From Candidatus Neomicrothrix sp. UBA2974 (lineage in GTDB: Bacteria > Actinomycetota > Acidimicrobiia > Acidimicrobiales > MedAcidi-G1), in the NCBI GenBank assembly GCA_002348705.1, contig DEAU01000026.1, forward strand, positions 11,406 through 37,315: a stretch of 25,910 nt of DNA, in the 5' to 3' direction. The notes beneath the pieces were generated by a model, which made no database searches, was not told the origin of the DNA, and saw only the letters and a list, made by a program, of their open reading frames with translations. This document shows positions 22,234-25,910 of the stretch, in pieces; position 1 is the stretch's first letter, and the number at the start of each line of letters is the position of its first letter. The position numbers and the translations under genes were made by a program.

Positions 22234-23745
22234 GTGCGCCGTCCGGACTCGGCTCTTCGCCTTTGGGCCACTTCCCTTTTTGTCGCTGCGCTCCTAATCG
22301 GCACGACAGCCTGCACGGCCAGCGCCAACTTCAACGAACACCCCAAACCACTGTCCGGGCTAGAGGGGACAAGCTTACTTTCGGTATCAGAAGCACTCCC
22401 TTGCCCCGGGGAGCCAGTGCCCACAAGAGTCGTCGTCAGTTGCTACTGGGTAGAAGTCGAAGATGCGTCGCTAGCCGTAGCTGTCCTCCAAGCAAGCAAT
22501 CCAACCGGCCACCCGGTGCTGCACCTACACGGCGGCCCCGGTGGGCGTGCCGTGGCCGATCGTCATCGGTGGCTTATCCCGCAATCACCATTGCTGGCCC
22601 ATCACGACATAGTTCTTGTCGACCAGCGAGGAGGAGGCCATTCGGTCCCATCTTTAGACTGCCTGGAGGTCGACGGGAGCCATACTGCAGAACTCGACAG
22701 CTACCGCTCCTGTCGAAGACGACTTGACGCCGCTGGCGTCGACCGGTCATCCATCACTGTGGATCGGATTGCCGCCGACATGGTGGAGGTTCGAAAGGCC
22801 CTCGGCATCGAACGCTGGCACCTTCACGGAGCCTCCTACGGGACGAGGATCGCTCTCGCACTTTTACGAACCGACGGCCTAGCCGTAGCCTCGGCGATTC
22901 TCGATTCCGTTGTACCACCTGACATCCCCACCTACGACGACCTGCCCGACGGAGTGATTGCTTCGATCGGGGCACTCGGACAGTGGTGCAACGATCTATC
23001 TCCGTCGTGTTCGGGAGAAATCCCCGATCATCTCGGCACGGTCCTTCACCATCTAGCCAAAGAAGCAATCACTACAACGGTCACCTCAGGAGACACTCTG
23101 AGAATTGATGACACGATGTTCCTTCGTCTAGTCACTGACGTCTTAGCGGGTCCGGCACCCCACGGTCCGACAATCGCTTCAACCGCTATCGGAACTGCCT
23201 ACGACGGATATGTCGCAGGGGCGGCGATGACTGGTATCACCAAGTCGGTGGCACTCCTCAGTGGTGCCTTGTCGGCACCTGTGTCAACTCCCGCCCGAAC
23301 GACTGGCGACGCTCTGTCAGAGGGGGCTCAACTCTCGGTCGAGTGCGCCGACGAACTGCCGGACAACAACTTTGTCGACACACTCCCATCCCAAGTTCCG
23401 ACGGGCTGGGAGCATCAGGTTGCCACTGCAATCCGCGATCGATGGTTGGACATCCGCGCATTGTGCGCGCTTTGGAACGTCCCTGCGTCGCCAGCATCGA
23501 CGCATAGTCCAGTGCGGTCCGATGTGCCCGTGCTCTTGCTAGCCGGTCGGCTAGATCCGATAACCCCGGCGGCTTGGAGCCATCACGTCTTAGATGATCT
23601 TTCTGATGCCGTCCTAGTGCTCTCCGACCGTTGGAGCCATACACCCTCCATGTCGGATCACTGCGCCGCAGAACTTGTCGCCGATTTTCTGGACACAGGC
23701 CGCCGGCCGGAATCGAGCCCAGTCGACTGCCCGCCCAACGGTTGA
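22234..23745 (+). CDS. Secreted alpha/beta-hydrolase, S33-type aminopeptidase (tripeptidyl aminopeptidase-like)
   Basis: This is an exported alpha/beta-hydrolase of 503 residues. A basic N-terminus and hydrophobic stretch end at TTAC (Cys27), a weak lipobox because position -3 is Thr. The family motifs are HGGPGG (99-104, oxyanion hole), DQRGGGHS (130-137), the nucleophile elbow GASYG (S201), the acid in AGRLDPITP (D441) and the His in RWSHTPSM (H469). The C-terminal part resembles the TAP-like domain of secreted actinobacterial S33 peptidases. It probably releases short peptides or proline-containing ends outside the cell. The GTG start lies 27 nt after the DEDDh/UvrC-like gene, and its stop is three bases from the convergent trpD stop. 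Confidence 0.87.
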   Translation: MRRPDSALRLWATSLFVAALLIGTTACTASANFNEHPKPLSGLEGTSLLSVSEALPCPGEPVPTRVVVSCYWVEVEDASLAVAVLQASNPTGHPVLHLHGGPGGRAVADRHRWLIPQSPLLAHHDIVLVDQRGGGHSVPSLDCLEVDGSHTAELDSYRSCRRRLDAAGVDRSSITVDRIAADMVEVRKALGIERWHLHGASYGTRIALALLRTDGLAVASAILDSVVPPDIPTYDDLPDGVIASIGALGQWCNDLSPSCSGEIPDHLGTVLHHLAKEAITTTVTSGDTLRIDDTMFLRLVTDVLAGPAPHGPTIASTAIGTAYDGYVAGAAMTGITKSVALLSGALSAPVSTPARTTGDALSEGAQLSVECADELPDNNFVDTLPSQVPTGWEHQVATAIRDRWLDIRALCALWNVPASPASTHSPVRSDVPVLLLAGRLDPITPAAWSHHVLDDLSDAVLVLSDRWSHTPSMSDHCAAELVADFLDTGRRPESSPVDCPPNG

Positions 23746-23748
23746 TTC

Positions 23749-24780
23749 TTACTTGCCGGAGATTGACGCCAGGACGGCACGTGCCGACCCGTCGGTTATC
23801 GACGCCATTGCCTGCTCTAAGCCCGCGTCGAGGTCCTCGGCAATACCTGCCACTACGAGACCCGCTGCAGCATTCAGGGCCACTATGTCTCGTCGCGGTC
23901 CGGTCTCGGCGCCATCAAAGATGGCTCTTGCGATGGCTGCGTTTTCGCTTGGTCCGCCGCCAGCCAACGAAGCAGCGTCGACGACCTTCAACCCGAGATT
24001 TCTTGGGTCGACGGTCAATTCGCGCACCTGCCCTCCGAAGAGTTCCAGCACGCGAGAGGGCCCGGTCAACGCAAGTTCATCCAAGTCCTGATCTCCGGTC
24101 ACGACCCAAGAGTGTTCTGAGCCGCGTACACGAAATACTTCGACCATCCGGTCGGCTAGATCCGGATCGGCTGCTCCGATCACCTGGCGTCTCGGTTGAC
24201 CTGGATGTGAAAGGGGTCCGAGGACGTTGAAGACTGTTGGAATACCAAGACCGGCACGTATGGGGCCAGCGAAGCGCATTGCAGGGTGGTAGGTCCTGGC
24301 GAACGCGAACCCGATACGGTGCCGAACAACTTGGTCAGCAAGTTCCTTCGGGCCCATTTCGACCTCAATTCCAAGGGCTTCGAGTAGATCAAACGATCCC
24401 GAGGTTGACGACGCCTTCCGGTTGCCGTGTTTACAGACTGTTGCCCCAGCACCAACAGCCACGAAACAGGCCATTGTCGACACGTTGAGGGCAGCCTCCC
24501 GGCGTCCAGCCACTCCTCCCGTTCCTACAATATCTATGGTGCCGTCGGGAATCTCAAGGGGTTCAGCTGCAGCCACCATCGCTCGCACCAAACCCTCGGT
24601 TTCCTCAGCGGTCTCACCCTTTACCTTCAGACCGACGAGAAACCCGGCGATCTGGGCCGCCTCGGCCTCTCCGCCGAGAATCTCCGTCAGGATCGCTTCG
24701 GTCTCCACCGCAGAGAGGTGATCACCGGCGCAGAGTCTGTCGAGTAGACCCGGCCAGCCGCCATATGCGTCTAGTGCCAC
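23749..24780 (-). CDS. trpD: Anthranilate phosphoribosyltransferase (TrpD), with unusual glycine loop
   Basis: TrpD transfers phosphoribose from PRPP to anthranilate in tryptophan synthesis. The 343-residue protein has the N-terminal helical domain (AQIAGFLVGLKVKGETAEE), KHGNRKASSTSGSFDLLEALG (117-137), the FARTYHPAMRF loop, GIPTVFNVLGPLSHPG and EN.AIARAIF near the end. The PRPP loop, normally GTGGDG..T.N.ST, reads GTGGVAGRREAALNVST (86-102): the Asp is Val, the Thr is lost and about three residues are inserted. The family is clear, but activity might be altered. The GTG at 24780 is 10 nt after the whiB stop, so the two are probably co-transcribed. No other trp gene is in the window, as with M. 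tuberculosis Rv2192c. Confidence 0.92.
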   Translation of the reverse strand: MALDAYGGWPGLLDRLCAGDHLSAVETEAILTEILGGEAEAAQIAGFLVGLKVKGETAEETEGLVRAMVAAAEPLEIPDGTIDIVGTGGVAGRREAALNVSTMACFVAVGAGATVCKHGNRKASSTSGSFDLLEALGIEVEMGPKELADQVVRHRIGFAFARTYHPAMRFAGPIRAGLGIPTVFNVLGPLSHPGQPRRQVIGAADPDLADRMVEVFRVRGSEHSWVVTGDQDLDELALTGPSRVLELFGGQVRELTVDPRNLGLKVVDAASLAGGGPSENAAIARAIFDGAETGPRRDIVALNAAAGLVVAGIAEDLDAGLEQAMASITDGSARAVLASISGK

Positions 24781-24790
24781 GGTATTCGAA

Positions 24791-25108
24791 TCAGGCAGAG
24801 CGACGACGGCGCATAATCCAGCGGCGCTCGCGCTCAGTGGTCCCGCCCCAGATTCCAGTCGACTCTCGTCGCGTCAGGGCATGGTCCAGACAGGCATCAC
24901 GCACACCACAACGGGCGCAGATATCTAGTGCTCTGGCTACCTCAGCCTCGCTATCGGGATCCGGATAAAAGACGGCTGCCTCGAGGCCTCGACAAGCTCC
25001 ACGCAGATACCAGGGTTGGGAGGGAGGCACGCTTGCCGAAGTAGCAGCCACCGACTCTGACGGCGCTGCTGTGTAGATGGTGCTAACTGCGTCAGTCATA
25101 GTTTCCAT
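24791..25108 (-). CDS. WhiB-family transcriptional regulator
   Basis: WhiB-like proteins are small actinobacterial regulators with a 4Fe-4S cluster that bind the sigma factor region 4. The 105-residue protein has four cluster Cys residues (C39, then C64-x2-C67-x5-C73), the signature GIWGGTTERERR (85-96) and a basic tail MRRRRSA for DNA contact. The N-terminal 30 residues are Ser/Ala-rich and unstructured. I cannot assign it to a particular WhiB subgroup. The ATG at 25108 was used, with a second ATG at 25099. It is followed closely by trpD, an unusual operon partner, and faces rnpB across a 102-bp divergent intergenic region. Confidence 0.95.
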   Translation of the reverse strand: METMTDAVSTIYTAAPSESVAATSASVPPSQPWYLRGACRGLEAAVFYPDPDSEAEVARALDICARCGVRDACLDHALTRRESTGIWGGTTERERRWIMRRRRSA

Positions 25109-25205
25109 GTTCGTGTGTTGATAGCGCCTCCAACTGCGTCGCGCAAGAGAAAAACTTCTATCGACAAAACTTGGCAGCGCGATGCCTCATTGTCGGCCAG
25201 ACTGG

Positions 25206-25210
25206 TATAC

Positions 25211-25211
<1 letters not shown>
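25206..25211 (+). promoter_or_regulatory. Candidate -10 hexamer of rnpB
   Basis: TATACG lies directly before the RNase P RNA. A start of transcription near 25217, where the GAGCC of helix P1 begins, would suit it. The -35 is unclear: TTGTCG at 25190 is too close (10-nt spacer) and TTGGCA at 25171 is too far (29 nt). It is therefore only a tentative promoter. Confidence 0.3.
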
Positions 25212-25589
<378 letters not shown>

Positions 25590-25624
25590 ACCCACACCGA
25601 CTGGCGCTGGGGGTTGTGCTTTTG
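25590..25624 (+). terminator. Weak candidate terminator after rnpB
   Basis: CACA-CC (25593-25598) can pair with GG-T-TGTG (25612-25618), and a run of CTTTTGTTT follows. The stem is short and bulged, so termination here is only suggested by position and the T run. Confidence 0.35.
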
Positions 25625-25761
25625 TTTCCGCCTTCAGGGTAGTTGGCGGGTGTCTGGCGAACAGTTGTCGACCCAGGTCACGCTGTTTCAAGCGGACACC
25701 TGGCGCACTAGGAGACGGCATACGTCTGCGGGTTGTCGCTCCGTTGGGGAAGACTGGGGGC

Positions 25762-25910
25762 GTGCCGTCTGCTGTCCCTAGGCCTGGTGAGTCGTTGGCT
25801 GATCTGTTTCCTGATGTGGCTGCCGAGTGGCATCCCACCAAGAACGGCGAGATAGCCCCAATTGACCTAATCGTTGGATCGACCAAGAAGGTGTGGTGGA
25901 AATGCGAGAA
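25762..25910 (+). CDS. Zinc-ribbon (DUF4379-like) protein, N-terminal fragment (cut by window edge)
   Basis: This is a plus-strand open frame that runs off the right end after 49 codons. From GTG at 25762 it reads VPSAVPRPGESLADLFPDVAAEWHPTKNG, then EIAPIDLIVGSTKKVWWKC, where a CE..GH zinc ligand set would be expected next. 'SL...P..AAEWHPTKNG.L.P.D...GS.KKVWWKC' is the repeat found in the probable zinc-ribbon domain family DUF4379, often linked to Vsr-like or restriction-type endonucleases or present in several copies. Only the first half-repeat is visible, so function is unknown. It lies 172 nt beyond rnpB. That gap otherwise shows only the possible terminator. The start codon is uncertain because no clear ribosome binding site is present. 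Confidence 0.68.
   Translation, partial: MPSAVPRPGESLADLFPDVAAEWHPTKNGEIAPIDLIVGSTKKVWWKCE

Overview
The window is one continuous chromosomal segment of a moderately GC-rich actinobacterium, most likely of the class Acidimicrobiia or a close relative. Lineage evidence is a WhiB regulator, a PimB'-type GT4 mannosyltransferase, a DUF3040 protein, an MtrA-MtrB-LpqB-like locus and the DEDDh/UvrC-like fusion beside trpD. The class assignment is inferred. The MurE DNPR motif predicts meso-diaminopimelate peptidoglycan. GTG and TTG starts and 1-4 nt ATGA/GTGA stop-start overlaps are common.

Region 1 (1-6957, minus strand) is the front half of the division and cell wall (dcw) cluster: mraZ, rsmH, ftsL-like, ftsI, murE, mraY and the start of murD. 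It is headed by a MraZ operator array of four TGG repeats with an exact 10-nt period. A perfect 23-bp inverted repeat lies between mraZ and rsmH. murF is absent from its usual place between murE and mraY.

Region 2 (6958-11191, minus strand) has a DUF3040 membrane protein, a ROK kinase, a small conserved protein and a LplA-like ligase as one tightly packed unit, and a NUDIX hydrolase overlapping dinB. Region 3 (11256-15270, plus strand) has a two-helix membrane protein, an inositol monophosphatase, an MtrA-like regulator, an MtrB-like kinase and a short GerMN lipoprotein that resembles LpqB without its C-terminal part. These are nearly all overlapping, so probably one envelope-stress or division signalling operon.

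Region 4 (15298-16749, minus strand) is a lone accessory-looking gene: a surface lipoprotein with a long Thr/Ala/Pro tandem-repeat stalk and a gluzincin-type zinc metallopeptidase domain. Region 5 (16911-20412, minus strand) is a Cys-rich small protein, QueG, PimB', a four-helix membrane protein and an SRPBCC protein. Facing it across a short intergenic region with an 18-bp palindrome is the DEDDh exonuclease/GIY-YIG/UVR protein, then a secreted S33-type peptidase (both plus strand). trpD and a whiB gene follow on the minus strand.

Region 6 (25211-25910, plus strand) contains a complete RNase P RNA gene (rnpB) closed by a 15-bp P1 helix, then the start of a zinc-ribbon (DUF4379-like) gene that runs off the window.

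The order of many genes recalls Mycobacterium tuberculosis Rv2155c-Rv2166c and Rv2185c-Rv2192c (from memory, not searched). Most of the window is therefore conserved actinobacterial core. The unusual parts are the mraZ-rsmH inverted repeat, the repeat-stalked metallopeptidase, the short LpqB-like protein, the altered TrpD glycine loop and the palindrome before the repair fusion.
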